From Dimorphilus gyrociliatus (taxonomy: Eukaryota; Annelida; Polychaeta; Dinophilidae): a stretch of DNA of 64,000 bases. Each line of letters starts with the position of its first letter. The first letter of the stretch is position 1. Below the pieces are notes generated by a model. It searched no databases, had not been told where the DNA came from, and saw only the letters and a list, made by a program, of their open reading frames with translations. The DNA lies in the NCBI GenBank assembly GCA_904063045.1, contig CAJFCJ010000001.1:193501-257500 (forward strand), in the 5' to 3' direction. This document shows, in pieces, positions 1 through 24,600 of the stretch. Position numbers and translations under genes: made by a program.

Positions 1-689
1 GAAACATAAATAAAGAAAATAAGGCAAACTCAGTAGAAAGGTATGGAATGAGAGACAAATGTTTCGCAAACGCCATTAATATAATGTACACGGTAGCGGA
101 GCATATGCATAATTAGCGAGACGGGAACAATCAGTGACAATAACAAGTCCACTAACACGCATCTCATATTCTTTCTATTATTCATATTGGCCCTTGTCCT
201 TAGTATTACAGCGCCATCTAGATATGTATAGAACTTTTCAATTGAGCACATTTTTCCAAGGCAAGCCGTCGATGAACGATGAAAAACTTTAATAACACAG
301 AAGATGGAAACAAGATAAAAAGTTTACTTTAATTGTAAAAGCTACTATTTTTGGATAGTTGATAGAAGATTATAATAGCAACGGCATCCGCAAAGAACGC
401 TCGTGTGGGCGAAGAGGCAACAAACGAAAAGACTCGCAAGAAAAAGGAAATAAGAAATCTAGGGTGAAGGAGGTGAAAATAGTAGGACAAATTACGAAAG
501 GGAGGATAGCTTTAAGTAGATAGAACGCAAATAATAGTTATTGTAGAAAGGATAGCCAAACTAAAGAAAGGTGTAGACAAGAGTAGGGATAGCTAGGTGG
601 AAACGGGAAGTAGACAAAAAAGAGGAAGAATAGAGTGAGAGAGAGAGAGAAGAAGAAGAAGAAGAAATCTATACAGAGCGGGACGAGTA
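1..689. other. 5' flank of the lectin gene, no gene seen
   Basis: I see no supportable coding region here. The stretch is AT-rich. It has one copy of the recurrent GCGCCATCTAG word at 211-221 and a purine run of GAGA followed by AAG triplets at about 636-666, just before the start codon of the next gene. The promoter of that gene probably lies here. Confidence 0.6.
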
Positions 690-3587
690 ATGAACGGAAA
701 TAAATTGTATTTTGGCAAAGTTTTCTGTCTACTTTTCGTCTGCCTATTTGCAGGTAATTTTTGCAATTCTGATAAAGTATTTTTTTTTAATATTTACTAA
801 CGACGGCACGTTATTCTATGCACCGTTGCAGGTGCGTCGTTGCAGTAGAAATTTTTTCACTTTTGATATTATGACCTTATGCCCTTTATTTCCTCGAACA
901 ACCCAATTTTCTTCCCTTTTGCTCTCCTTTTACAATTCTTTTTTTCTCCTTTTCCACTTACTCCCTTCTTCCTCAGTTCTCTTTCACTAAACCTTCTACC
1001 TCATTTTGTCCTTCCGACCTCCCCCTTGCTCCCTTTTCTCTTTTTGCTTTTTTTCTTTTCCTCACTTTCATAAAGAGGATTAAAAAGGCGCTCGACTCAG
1101 GTGTTTCAACGTTTTCTCTTTCGCACCTGCTATTCGTATACGGCGCATGGTAATAGGCTTATATCATGTACTTCTAATATTCGACTTAACGATGTAAACG
1201 TTCATTAATCACGTAATAACGCCGCCCTACAAAGCAGCGAAAGGAAAGAACATTGATCGGTATGCATTAAGACGACACGCGTATGTAGTCTGTATGTATA
1301 TGGATAAAATAGACAAACTAACTACATATGTAAAAGACTACACTTTCATGTGTTTCATTATTGAAAAGGATTAGGCGTATATTTCTCAAAATAAAAAATT
1401 AAGAATCTCGAACATGCCCTTGATTGCTTATATATCACTAAATAGTATTTACTTGTTAGTATAATACTATGATTAAGTGATATCCCTAGGGACTACCTTC
1501 CGCTTCCAACCTTTTAAATAAGGAGCTAAAAGATTGGAAAAAAGGGTTATTTTTAAATTAAAAAAAAAAAATACGAAGAGACGACAAGGGTTTATCGGTA
1601 GACGTCGGCGCACCTGCGGCGTCTCTCGTATTTAGCACTCGCCTAATTGACTTCCTGTGCATATTTGGAATGTTCTCGACGTTGCTGTCGGCTAAATACG
1701 TAGATATATATATCTATATATATATATTATAATATATAGTATATTTATAAATGAGATAGTAATATGCTGAAAACGTCTGTTATTTGTCTAGAGCGTAAGA
1801 AGGTTTGCGAAGGGGATTCTGTAGAATTATCCTGTCCTCAGAGCGAGATTATAGTAATAGAGGGAGCCGATTTTGGAAGGAAAATTGTTGACCAGATTTG
1901 CGTTACAGTGAACTTTGGTCACATTGGATGTGGAATAGACGTCACCGATTACTTGCATGAAAAATGTTCAGGTAAGCTATTGTAAAAAAAAAAGAGTATA
2001 ATATACAAGCCTAACTCAAAGAATAAAAAATATGTGTAATAAAAGGAAAATCGTCCTGCAAGTTTCCGGCTTCGCTCCTGAGCAAATTAGAAGGAAAAAA
2101 CGCCTGCAATAAGAATTTAAAAAATTTACTCACAATAGACTTCCTTTGCGTTCGTCGTAAGTAAATCGTAGAGATTACGATATATAATCATTCTCACAGG
2201 CAATTCTTATCTTTTCGTAATTAAATCTTAGTGACGTCTCTAGACTCTAACTGTTCTATGAAGGGATCGTTAAGCGAGGGTTGGCTCTCTTGGAATCCTA
2301 ATCGAAGGCAAAGAAACCGATTTTGCAAAGTAAAATTAGGCAGAAAAGGGGGTACTGGAATGAAACTATCTGTTTATCGATCAAGAACCGATCTTGACTG
2401 TGAACAGTCTCCGAGAGTCTTTCAATCTGATTCGAGTGTAGAGCCATTGTGTAAAAGGGGCGATATAAACAAGCAAGTGTTCGTTTTCAAATCTAGTCAA
2501 ATCCGTCTTGAGCTACAATATTCCCATGCATCTTTAATTCTCCATTATGAAGGTGAGAAACTCTTAGTAGCGCACATCTCTCTTTATATCCGTCCATTCA
2601 TTTTTCGTGTTATATTACAGTTCTAGGCTGCGGTTCTCCTCCAATTCCACGTCACGCAACATACGAGATAACCTCCGCTGGCCAAATGGCCAAGTTAAAA
2701 TGTGACCATGGAAAAGAAGAGGAATGGGAATTAACATGTGTTGGTAGGGAATGGCGAGGAACAGCACCGATCAACTGCTCACATCCCTCTTCTTCCGATG
2801 GAAAATTCATTAATCCAAACCAACCGTCCGTTCCTCGTACGTATAAGATCAAAATCTAATTACTTAAGACGGCTGGGGCTATCGAACTAGTTCCCAACAA
2901 TTTTAGATATACAAAGAGATAAAATACTTATATGGCGATTTTATATAATCCTTCCTTCCGGTATTTTTTTATTCTATAATTTTTTTCATTTACAGCATCT
3001 CTTATCGCTGCAGTATCGATAGGGCTTGTTATAGCGTTTATATTGCCTTTGGGTGTTTTATACGTGTTGAAAAAGTGAGTTTTCTATTGGCCCTTTTCAA
3101 ACCCTTTAATCCATTTATTATCGACTTTCTTTCTTTTTTCTCTGCGTCTCTCTCTCTCTCTCGCTTCCTTTCTCTCTATATATATGTCTCTTACTGTCGC
3201 TTTCTCGTCCTCTCTCACTCATTCTCTGTGATCTTCTCTAACTGTTTCCTAACTTCAATTAGGCGTTTTAAGAGGCGGAATCGTTCTAACGAAACGATGG
3301 TTCATCATTATCACTACAACAATGGCGAAGATAAATCTTGCTTCCTGACGCTCAATCCCAAAAAGGAATACGAAGAGATCATCCTTAAAGACGGTTCTTG
3401 CACCGTTGTTCGTATACCAGCGCCATCTGCTGAACAGGCTCCGGACGTTTGCGGCGAAGAAGCTCATTATGGGTTTAATAGACGCCCAGTTTGTCCTTAC
3501 GACCATTTTAAATTAGACACGAAAAATAACGAAGAAAATTCGTATATGAGGGTCAAATTTACAGATGTTAATAGCGATCAATTGTAG
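690..3587 (+). CDS. Type I membrane protein with SUEL-type lectin, CUB-like and sushi domains
   Basis: Six exons (690-753, 1756-1971, 2232-2552, 2621-2836, 2996-3074, 3263-3587) join in phase to give 406 residues. Exon 1 encodes a signal peptide (MNGNKLYFGKVFCLLFVCLF). Residues about 25-93 look like a SUEL/galactose-binding lectin domain: CEGDSVELSCP, then ADFGR, spaced cysteines and a closing EKCSG. Residues about 94-200 have a CUB-like pattern ending SSQIRLELQYSHASLILHYE. Residues about 201-262 form a sushi/CCP domain (LGCGSPPIPRHATYE to PINC). Exon 5 encodes a transmembrane helix (about 275-297) flanked by basic residues, and exon 6 a cytoplasmic tail of about 105 residues with several tyrosines. 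It is probably a cell-surface recognition or adhesion receptor. SUEL domains bind carbohydrate in some relatives, but no ligand can be inferred here. The exon 2 acceptor (ATGAG at 1755) has a TA-rich rather than pyrimidine-rich tract and is the least certain junction. I know no named orthologue with this architecture. Confidence 0.8.
754..1755 (+). other. Intron 1 of the lectin gene
   Basis: This is the largest intron of the gene and contains no exon I can support. It holds a pyrimidine-rich block (about 880-1070), which explains some spurious open frames. It ends in an alternating TA tract (about 1705-1750) immediately before the acceptor. Confidence 0.6.
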
Positions 3588-3740
3588 TCATTTGCATACA
3601 GAAATTCTATTTAAATACAGCTTATACAATATATAATTATACAATTACAATATGTACATTTTATCGTTGGTTCGTTTTGACCAACTCATACAACACTTAA
3701 AAAAGGTATACGATAATTGTTTTCATTTTTTATATTAAGA

Positions 3741-13701
<9,961 letters not shown>

Positions 13702-15380
13702 TACAGTTGTTTTCTTCTTATTTGTAAATAACGAATTTAAAATCGTATAATATTCGGATAAAAATTATTCTTCTTGTAAAAAGATCTTTAACAGTTTGTT
13801 GTTGTAGCCAACAGTTTGCCGTCAAAATGAAATGTTTGGCCAGGCATCATTGCTTTATTTAGTTGGCGCTCGTGCCGCGTAAAGATCCTTATCGTACGGG
13901 TTCACTTGTCCTTCTGTGCACCTTTCAGTTGTGAGCAGTTGAGAATAATGCGAATAGAATAACTAGGAGAAAAATAGAAGGCGGTTCGAAATAGAAGAGA
14001 GAATAAAGTTGTTCGCCGAAATCAAATGAGTAAAAAATAAAAGAGAAATTTCCTGTTTTTCTTCTCAGTCTTATAATCTAAAAGTCGGTGTTTTTGTTCG
14101 TATTCTCAATGTATTCGTATTCCTTATTCGGCTTTACTTTTCAATGGGAATAGCACTATATAGTATAAAAAGAAAAATAGAACTGATCTGCGGCAATGCC
14201 ACGATAGTTTTGAGGCAACTGTTTAAACTCGCCTCATTCCTAGGGGTGGGCAGTCCCAAATAGCTTTAGGATAGGGGTGTCCACTATTAGAGCACTTACT
14301 TTCCCTATTCCAATTTGCCTTTATACTAATTGAAATAATTATTTATCGAATTATGTCACGCGCGATTCAATTTGTCGTTAAGCATATTTTCTGTTCTTTA
14401 ATAACATTTAATAAAGCTTTATGTAGATAAATATTTCATAATATATATTGTATATAGGCTCTGTCATGCAATCTATATGGGTATACAAACCATTCCAAAT
14501 ACACTTTATGAATACAACTTCTTTTTACATATAAATATATATTAATTAAGTAAAAAATGAATTAAGGACAATCGACGAGCTAATAAAAGAGGAGAAGGAT
14601 TTTAATTAAAAAAGGGGGGATGTAAAGAGAACGCTCTCACCCTAAATATACCTCGAGCACAGTTAACAGACGCTGCATTTTTGTCCCGAAGACGCTTTTA
14701 AAGAAGGTAAAAAAATTTGCTGCAAAAACATACTTTGGTTCAATGAGATTGAGAGTTGTCCCTAGGGCACTCGAGGAAATAGTGACGCACTTATTAATAT
14801 TTATAAATCACTAACCCCAGTTTTAGTCCTAAAATCAGATTAAGACGTAATGACGAATATTAATGTCAATCCTATAATGGTATATATATCGAAACCGCAA
14901 CGCCGTCTCTTCTAATTGAATAAAATGCAATTTCGACGCTACCGCAATATATATAGGACGCTGTCATAGTAGGCTATAACAGAATCCAGATTTCCATTAG
15001 GAGTCATCTCAAGAGTATGATAATCTCATCTCTATGGAAACCAATTACGATAATTACAAATTGTCAGTCGTTTTATATAAACAGGTGTATATATAACGTA
15101 TTATTTTTTTATGCTATGACTTCACAATTTTGGCACGGCGTAAAGATAATGTCGAAATTCCAACGCGAGCTTAATCAATTCCACGTGTCTCATACGCTAT
15201 TTTTCCCTCCTTTTTTTGTTACTTTCTTTGAGTTGTCCATTTTTTCTGTGAGACTAAATACATTTTGACAAACGAAACCTAAACAGCCGCCGTCACGTTC
15301 GACCAATCAAACGCTAAAAGAGAAAAAAACAGAGAACAGAGGGTGACGAATAAACTTAGAAAAACTACAAAAAAAACGTG

Positions 15381-15458
15381 AAAGTGAAAGAGAGCGAGAG
15401 AGAGAGAGAGGGAAGGAAAATGAGAAAAGAGGAATATAAAGAGAGAGAGAGAGAGAGA
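15381..15458. repeat. GA-rich microsatellite
   Basis: Interrupted AG dinucleotide repeats (GAGAGCGAGAGAGAG, then a longer AG run) in a purine-rich stretch. Confidence 0.85.
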
Positions 15459-18400
15459 TTTTTCTTAAGAAAAATAGGATCGTGAAATAAATCCTACCAT
15501 GGTGGCCCGTTGTATGGTTAATCTCAAGCCCGGAGGGAATATTTTGAAGGCGTTGAAATCACCCTTCGTCAATCTGTCCATCTCTCTCTAACTCTCAGCT
15601 CATGTTCTCTGAATTTTTGCCATAGCTATTTTTACGATTTCATTCTTTTAACGACGAAAAGTTAAAAAGATTACGGAAAGGGGAGAGGGGAAGATAGAGG
15701 GCAATGGAAAAATGTAAGAGGTTGGGTGGGAGGGAGAAAGCAAAGAAAGAGTTTCTTACGAACTCTTTCTTCTCCGCCCTCCTTTTCTCTTCAATAACTA
15801 TTGGAGAGGCTAAAAAAGAAGATGGGCGTTGAGCAGATTTTGCCAGCGGGAGTTTAGTTAGAAACAAAAATAAAAAAAAGATATAAAGTTGTTATTTCGG
15901 AGTAATTGATAGAAAGGTGTAGAAATATGGAAAAAAGACGTAAAACAGAGTGTCTATTTCTACATGATTTGTATTTGAGAAAAGAGGAAGAGGGCGGATA
16001 AGGCGTTCGTCATTCTCTTTATTATAAACTGAAAGAAAGTGATTGAGGGAAGGTGTTTGTGGAAAAGCTTATTCGGTGCAAAAAAGAGCATTTTAGAGAA
16101 CAAATCAGGAGAGGTATTCAATCGAAGATCATTTCCCAAATATTTTCTTTGCGCTTAGAAGCTTAAAAACTTATATACGCTCTTTATACGCGCCGCCCCG
16201 CAGCCTTTCCTAATCTATAGGCCTACTATATCTGGCCCTCTTAAGCCCTAATCACGCCTCTTCGGGGCTCCCGCATCCGCCTTAGAGTTGCAATTAGCTT
16301 GGTACACAGAAGGTGATCCTTGACTTTATGAGCAAACGCTAAAATATTGTAACAGAAAAGGTTGAGGGAAACAGTACAAGAGCGAAAAAAGACGGTACGG
16401 TGAGAAAAGCCTCTGAGCCTAAAAGAGACGCCAACAACGCTACCCGTCAAGCGTCATCATGTCACCGACGTTGGCGGAAATGTACTTTGGGTTTGTCGGA
16501 TGCTTCGAAGCTTAACGGATTGTTAATATTATTAATGCAGTCCATGCGCTTATTTTCGTTGCGCATGCAAGAATTCTATTAGGATCTTGCGACAACCCTA
16601 TTTAGGCCTACGAATATATATACGACCGGCGTTAATCCAATCTGGCGCAATCTGATTACAGGCATTTTCTGGTATTTCCTCTAATCCATGCAGTTGCAGT
16701 CTATCTAGGAATATATAAATATATAAACACTGTAAAAATATAAATATAAAACAGGTATATCGTGACGAATCGTTTTACGAATACAACTCTAGCCTTTAGA
16801 CTTTTATTTTGCAGTTGGCGCCGTTCGGTCTAGCAGGTCGCGACATTGCGGTCCGATAAGGAACAAACTTGTTATGATCTATTATGAATTGGTGTTCAGG
16901 GCAAAGAAGAAAAAGAGAAAACTGCGAAAGGTGTTAGACCGCAAAAAGTCTGCTAAGCACGTGGCCGTCGTATAGTTTTTTTTATACGTCTATGATTCGC
17001 TAATTGCTATATCAATTAACAAACATCGCCAGATCTGCACAAGCGAGCACTGCGTACGTTTACCCCTTTTCCTAATACTGTATTACTTTCTCATTTAGTT
17101 CATTTCCGTTATGAGAAAAGCCTAGTTAATAGGCCCAAGTAGAATGTATACAAACAATCGCCAATCGTGACTGCAAGGCGTGTGTAATAGAAAAAGAACA
17201 GTAACGCATGTCATAAAAGTATATACAGTTTACGCGTACGCTATGTGTAGGCAGTTTTGGGCGTGTGTATGTGTGTGTTCTTTTTCATCTTATCAGTTTT
17301 TACATTTCTTTTCACATTATTCATGTTTTTATTGAAAAAAACGGAAAAAAACAACAACTAGAGGCGATGGACCGTAAAGGGAAACCGTCGTCAAAACGGC
17401 GACGAAGCGGGAATGATAAATTGGTAGAAAACGATTTTTAAAAAATCACTCAGTATCATAAATCTCCTTTTCATTGCAGACCGCTTTATGACGGTACTTC
17501 CGACTGCCAAATCTATAGACAACCTTTTTAACTTTGCCTGAAAAAAAATCCATTTCAAATAATGTTAAAGGATAAGGAACATCGCTGAGAATTGTGCTAG
17601 TTTTCGATCAACGACACTTTCCCTTTCACTCTCGCTTATTCTTTTTAGTTCTTACTTGTCTATTTCTTTATCTTAGCAATCGTTAATACTTTTTCCTTTT
17701 TTTTGGATTAGAGATTGATATATTCTTCGGTTCGCTCATCTTTATTTTTATAAATATGAATATAGGACAAAAGGGACTTATTTTAAATCCTTTTTACTCC
17801 TCTATGATAAAAGGAGTATTAAGATAAGAAAAAAGGGCGTACTTAGTAAATTATAAAATTACTGTTTAATTATTAGGGGAATGTTGAAGATTTCTGATGT
17901 ATTAAGGCTGAAATTACACTTAATTCCAAGAGGATTTTTTACGTAAAATCAAAGGATCTCCTATTTGTTTCAAACAATTTGGAACTAGGTGGAGTTGAAA
18001 ATATTTCTATGATACAAAAATAAACTGATTATACTTTTTTTTATTAAAAAAAAGAATAAAAAAACACTTTTTATCAATTTGGTTAACTCAAATTCCCTTT
18101 TAACGAACTTTTGCAATACGGATTTCTCTTTCTAATTTTCCCTTTTAAAATTCCTTCATCCCTTGCCTATTGCCTTCGGCATTTTGTCTTTCTTACTTTA
18201 CTTCGATCGGTTTTTTGTTATGTAATTTATCGACCCTCCCTTTCAATTACTCACCAAGAGAGACATAAGCAAAATATATAAACTTTATTCGGTTTATAAA
18301 TAGAAATTCTGTTAGTAGGAACAATAGATAAACCTATTATGTTACAATGTCAAGGACTAGCTGAGAGATAGATCGGTGTTTCGTAATAATTTTCTGACGT

Positions 18401-18578
18401 CATTTTTTCGGAGCAGTAAATATTTATTTTCAACTTTGTTTTCTTTTTTTTACGAGTAACCTCATTAAGCTTTAAAATAGCGAATATTCTATCAATTACG
18501 TTTTATAAATAGCTATCTATTTTGTCGCATGACAAATTGTCACTTTAAAGAGAAAAAGATTGTCGGCAATCAATATGA

Positions 18579-18648
18579 AATATATATATATATATATATA
18601 TATGTGCCTTTATCGATATAAACTGCATATATATATATATATATATAG
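18579..18648. repeat. TA dinucleotide repeats
   Basis: Two perfect or near-perfect TA runs (about 18580-18603 and 18626-18646) separated by about 22 bases of unique sequence. Confidence 0.9.
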
Positions 18649-21600
18649 TATAGAAGATCTTAAAATATTGTCCACAAATTCTATTGATTGTATTGAAATG
18701 ATAATTCAATATGTAAAGTGTATAAAAAGGATAAATTGTATGTAAATGAATGAATAGGAGAGTTATTTGTCAGAGCCAACCCTTACCTCCAGTGGATTTC
18801 CCTTTTTTGGATCCAAGTACTTCCTGCCCGGCGGAAAAGGTATGTGCGTGCAACCAACCATGCATACTGAAACTGAGGGCAACTAAGGAAAATTGTTTAT
18901 TTACTTTCTTTGCTTACATATATATGCATAACCAATATTGTATAAAACACACACACACAGACACAGTATGTATACATTTGACATGTATAATAAAACTAAA
19001 GGTACATATTAAATATTATATTTCGAATATTATTGAATATATACTAATCAAATACAATAACCCTTATCTCTAAACTATTTATGGAAAGCGAATCATTTCC
19101 CCTCTCTTCGCTCATGCTTTATCTCTAAAAACTGATAATTTTTTACAGCAGACGTCTCTGTTCAGTCTTACGCAATTAGATTATTGCGCAATACATTGAT
19201 AGCCTCTATATGCACGCGTTGATTGAGATATGCCAAGAACGTTATCTGACCTTTGTTTTCGTTTCATCCAATTCCATTTATATACAAACTACTATGTATG
19301 CATAATACAAATAGTCTTTTTTTATTTAAATTGTATATAAATTTAGACTAATACAAAATATTTATACTTTAAAAATTTCTATATATATAGATATATATAT
19401 ATATTTTTTCTTTGGTTTTGTATACACAGACGCGTAGGAGCAATTTGAATGTCAAGCGTTAGTTGGAAACCCCGTTCACTTTCGATTCTAATTACGCCCT
19501 AAAGGAAAGTTAACAGCATCACATTAAAACGTTTGCGAATTTCTCTCTAAACGCCCAAGAAGGCGTCGTAAACAGCAAAAATTTCGCACGTAATTATCTA
19601 ATACTCAGCGAGCATTACGAGTAATTTCGAGAATTCGTTCTTCCTAACAAAAGTTCCTTATTTTAGCTTCCTGAAAAATTCGTGTAAATAGTTAGTGTTA
19701 ATCACGTGACTCGTTTTCAAATGAAAAGAGTATGGATTTTAGACCGGAAAAGTTTCCGCAACTTATTAGCGTATAATAAAATGGAAACCTTTTTGAACCT
19801 AGTTATTTCGCAGTTGAGGGGTCGGGCGAGAAGAGGCCCAGACTTCCGGTTGACCGGCGGCAATTAACCAAAGGAAAAGGGAATCAGCGTGGGTGCACTA
19901 ATTAGAGCCAGGACCAGGCGATGTGCGCGTGTGTAACAGTTTCCTGTTGGAAGAGAAAAAGGAAAAATCGATGGAATAATAAGGGAAACGCGTGAGAGAA
20001 AAGAAAAACTAGCTAGCTCGCTAGAGAAGCAATAATGCTACAATTTATCACACTCAAGACAGGCCATCGGGTTTGAAGGAGAGTCACGACCCTCTGCCGC
20101 ATACATAAGTAGACGTGCGCACGCTTTCTCACCATTATAGGCCAGTATTGTTCGGTCGCAGAGGGACGTCTATCCGACATCTTTTCGATATAATGATAGA
20201 TGCACGTTAAGAACCCTTATTACCCTAGATTACCTATACAAAGCATCGGAGCAATTTTTCTAACGCAGATGTTCCTTTCTTATTCTTCTCTGGACCGCTG
20301 ATTTCATCTGCCATTGGTATTAAAGATTTCTCTGTTGTTGTTTTTGTTTTCTTGTTATTGTTAGACCCAATACAACAGCCGACAACTGTCCATCGTAACA
20401 CACAATCTACAGTCCCTAATCCCCCTTCGTTTTCTCAACATCCCACCACCCACACCCAAACTGCCTTACGTAAACAATTTTGCAGAACCGGTACACGGTC
20501 CGTCGATTACGTAATAAACTCGTCGCAAATAAATTTACACAACTATATAGAAAGGACTTAGGAGGGAAAATACTGCAATTTCCTTGCCTAGATTTTCTCA
20601 TGTTTGCCGGAGTTTGCCGAAAACGTGATGAAAACGACGTACAAGGATTTTTATCTTGGTCGAATATTTTTTTTTCGTTGCCCAACTGAATAAATATGTG
20701 CTTAACCAAATATAAGATAGGAAAAAAATATAGTAGCCGTCATTTCGATAACAGTATAGAAGCTGAAGACATTGAGATTGATATACAGCGACGCCCTAAC
20801 GTAGTATTAACGGTTATCTATGGCCTTTCTATTGAGACACACTCAGAACGTTCACTGAATGCACAACTACTACAGCTGCCGATAGCAAAAGTCGTTAAAA
20901 TCAAATAAGAAATGACCCAAAAAACTTTAAGGAATAGGTAATCAGAGACATTCGGCGAGTGTTGGGTCGATAATCACAGCACCGACACGTATACATATAA
21001 AACACTTACAAGCGCATATGTACAAACCGTACTTATCCTTTTTTCGATTTTCAGTCTTCTGAGATTATATATTTGGTAGGCTTAAATCTGCACTTTTCAT
21101 TCGGGATTATGTGTCCGGGATGGAATGCTAATCCCCGGACGCTTTCAAAGGAGTTAATTAAAAGGTACTTGCAGATTTAGAAACCCTATACGTCCAACAT
21201 ATAAGTCCGATTATAAGGCACACTCGTATAAAATTTGCATATTCATGACTCGTTAAGCATTGTGCACGTATAAATAAAGCCGGCTTTCGCTTCATTAAAC
21301 GTGACCGAGAACAGTAAAAGGATCGAATAATGACACTATTCTTTTCGTTACGGGGGAAAACTTGACCTCCCTCTCCTCCACTCCCAGCAGGGATATATTC
21401 ACTCTTCTCTCTTCATCTCTCCCCAGAAGAGGCATATTAAACCTTGGACTAGAGTGGACAGATGGTCGTCGAAAGAAAATGAAAAGAAAGGAGACATGAA
21501 GTACGAATCTGGAGTTCCGATGAATAACATGGAAGGAGAGAAAAGAAAGGGCGAAGGGCAGCATTAAGGGGGTGTGTAGGAGTTCTATGGACAAATTAAA

Positions 21601-24600
21601 AGAAAAAATAAAGCTTGCCTCCGAGAAAGCGACAGCAATTGTCCGAATTAGCGCAATTACGACTCACGCCGTCGACGTGCACGCACGTAGGGCAAACATA
21701 AACGTCGGATTACGGAGCTGCTAATTTAACGGGCAGTATGGAATGATTGCAGTTAGGCGAGTGTTTTCTTTACAACTTTCTACTTGTTTGCCTAAGAATT
21801 CGGCTTACGAGTTATTACAGACCTCATGATTGTCTGATAAGGTAGCCTGCACCGGCGGATATCGAGTAGGCGATGAGAGGCGGGGAGGTAAGATGGGTTT
21901 GGTAGCCTGAAGAGTTTGTACTAACTATTTCCTTTCTAACGGCTTCCATCCGCCTTTTACCCCCTCCTATTAACAAATATCCATTCAGCCTTTTATAATT
22001 CTCTACCCTCTCTCATGCGGTATAATTGAACTCGTGACTCGGACGCCGATTAGCCTAATCCCCGCTTCGGCCATTTCCCTTTCCGAATGACGTAATATAC
22101 AGAAGCGTTCAATGAAGTAAACATTTTCTCCTTCTATCCAAACCCAAAATTGTTCAACGTTTGTAAGGACGTGAGCGAGACAAAGCTAGCGTGAAAATTC
22201 TCTGTTTGCCCTACGGAACGTACGCATGCACCTGACCGGTATATACACACAAAAAACGCCAATTGGGTCGATATGTAAAGAGAACAGAAAACTAAGAATA
22301 AAGGAGTTGTGAGGTTAGACAAATTGGTGGGAAAATGAATTTTGTCGCATTTTCACATGAGGAAAGAATCATGAGGAAGTGTACAGACAGGGGAAGGAAG
22401 AAGAAAAATCTTATCGGACGCATACACGCGCGTCACCGTCATCATTATCGACCGATTATTGCCATGATTAATTGTATCGTCCATTTTTTGCGCTCTTTTC
22501 TATTACTATTTTCTATTAAGACAAGGGGTAAAGCCTTTACGCCAACACTGCATGTGCAGTAAAACGTCGAATATTATCGAACGAATAGACGCCGAGCATT
22601 GGCAAATGCAAGAAGCATGTTCGTAATTAGACGCCTTGACCGGCGAGAATGAGGCACCTGCTCGTATCAGAGGCGCTTCGAGGGGGAACGCCGACGGTGG
22701 CAAATATAATAATTTTGACGCCCGCGAAATTTCAGCTAATGAATTGAGTGTGAGTAGATGGGCGGCGTCCTCCTGTTTGAACTTCTTTATAGCGTCGCAT
22801 CTGTCATGCAAATGTTGCGTTGATTTCGACGCTTTGTAATGACATTTATTCGCGTATAAGTTCGTTAGTACAGTATTTAATTAGGAGCTTCTCGATTGTT
22901 GATCGCTTTCTTTATAAACTTCATTTGTCAGCGCCATCTGTATTAAGCAAAGTATTCACTTATTATTCGGCTCATAAAATTCTATCAACTCTTTTACAAG
23001 TACCAGTAAAATAGAAACACGAAATTTTGCAACACGATATTTTCCAATTTATAGGGCTAGATCTAAGACGTGTTGTGTATATCACGAAAAAGCACTAAAG
23101 TTTGCCTAAAGCTAAATTAACATCTATCGTGTAGTTTTTCCAACAGTTAATAGCATTTCTCTCGACAAAAATCTTATTAATTGGTTCCCTTAAATAAATG
23201 TTTGACTTGAGCAAAAGGTGGCGTTTTTCTATTTAAGAGATATGAATTAAGTCGCCATCTGTCGTCGATTTTAGAAAACGGATTAAGGATTTATTTATTC
23301 TATTATTCAATGCAATATAACAGATTAGAATGGAGGTAATTTTTTTCTATTTAGTCAATTATATTCAATAATATTTTCGTAATAAGTTTGCAAAGAGGTT
23401 ATTATTATTTTATTATCATTGCTTGTATTAGTATTATTACTATGTATTTGTATATAAAATAAGTAAAAATTTTACTATTATTCTTATGTAGTTATTATAA
23501 GAACTAGTAGTGAATAAGTCATAAGAAGGAAGCACTATGCGTAAGCAGGAGAGAATTTAATCTTTGTAATAAACTAAAAACGCCTGCGAACGCTTAAAAA
23601 AACACTTTACATCCATACCTTTATACATTTGATTATATTTCACTTTTTATACTCCTCATTAGCACTTTAAATGTTTCTCTTATAGAATTGAGAAGCAATT
23701 AATGAAAACTAACTAAAGATGAATACAAAGGATAAGATATGCGGATTAAGGAAAAGTGAGTTAGTTTTTTTTAAAAGAGAAATGAAAAAAGAAAGAAGAA
23801 TAGAGAAAAGGATATAGGAAGAGTTAAGAATGATAGAAAAAATGATAGTTGAAAACATTGATATATTTCTTATTAACTATGTTTTTCCAACGACAAAGAA
23901 ACGTATTACATCCGCAAGTGAATCACAACAAATTTTCCATAACATAACAAAGATTTTGTGATCATGCAATCTAGCATGCAGTTTGTTATAACCGCTTGAA
24001 CGATTTCTGGATTTTTCATCCGTAGACTAGAGATAATATCAATGAGATGCATAATCTAAAATGGTGACGCTTTATAGAAAGTTTTATCCATATAACCAAG
24101 TAAAGCAAAACTATTTTAGCAACTTTTTTTCTTTCTTGTCTTAATTTCCTCTTTAGTTAGTAAATTACCAAGTGCAATCACTTCATTCGTAAACAATTTA
24201 TCTACTTAAATAGACTAATTAAATTTAAACAAATGATCAATTATAGTAATAAAATATTCACATTAATAATATTATTGACAGGAAAACTGAAGTAGACGGT
24301 ACATTATGTAATTTATTAAGATTTACCCAAATTATAATCTGTTAGGCCTATAAGACATATGTATACGTGAGTATACGTATTATAATATATCACATATACG
24401 TAACGGAAATAATAAACTGCATCAGTACAACTGAACTCTGGAATAAAAGCGGAGAACGGAAGTAGCCGACTGTTCGCAAATCGAATAGCCGATGAAAGCT
24501 AGTTGCATTTTCCTGATTGTTTTATTTAGGGAGCACGAGTCCGTGTGTAGAGAAGCCGAACAACCGATGCTAATCAACTTCTCACAGCGAATTTCAAACG

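Noticed and set aside
712-1073. Overlapping open frames rich in Phe, Leu and Ser
   Set aside because: They come from the pyrimidine-rich part of intron 1 of the lectin gene and have no protein-like pattern.
3255-3506. 83-residue minus-strand frame
   Set aside because: Shadow of the last coding exon of the lectin gene.
16241-16582. Two open frames in a GC-richer patch
   Set aside because: No recognisable motif and no flanking splice or start context; kept only as possible regulatory DNA.
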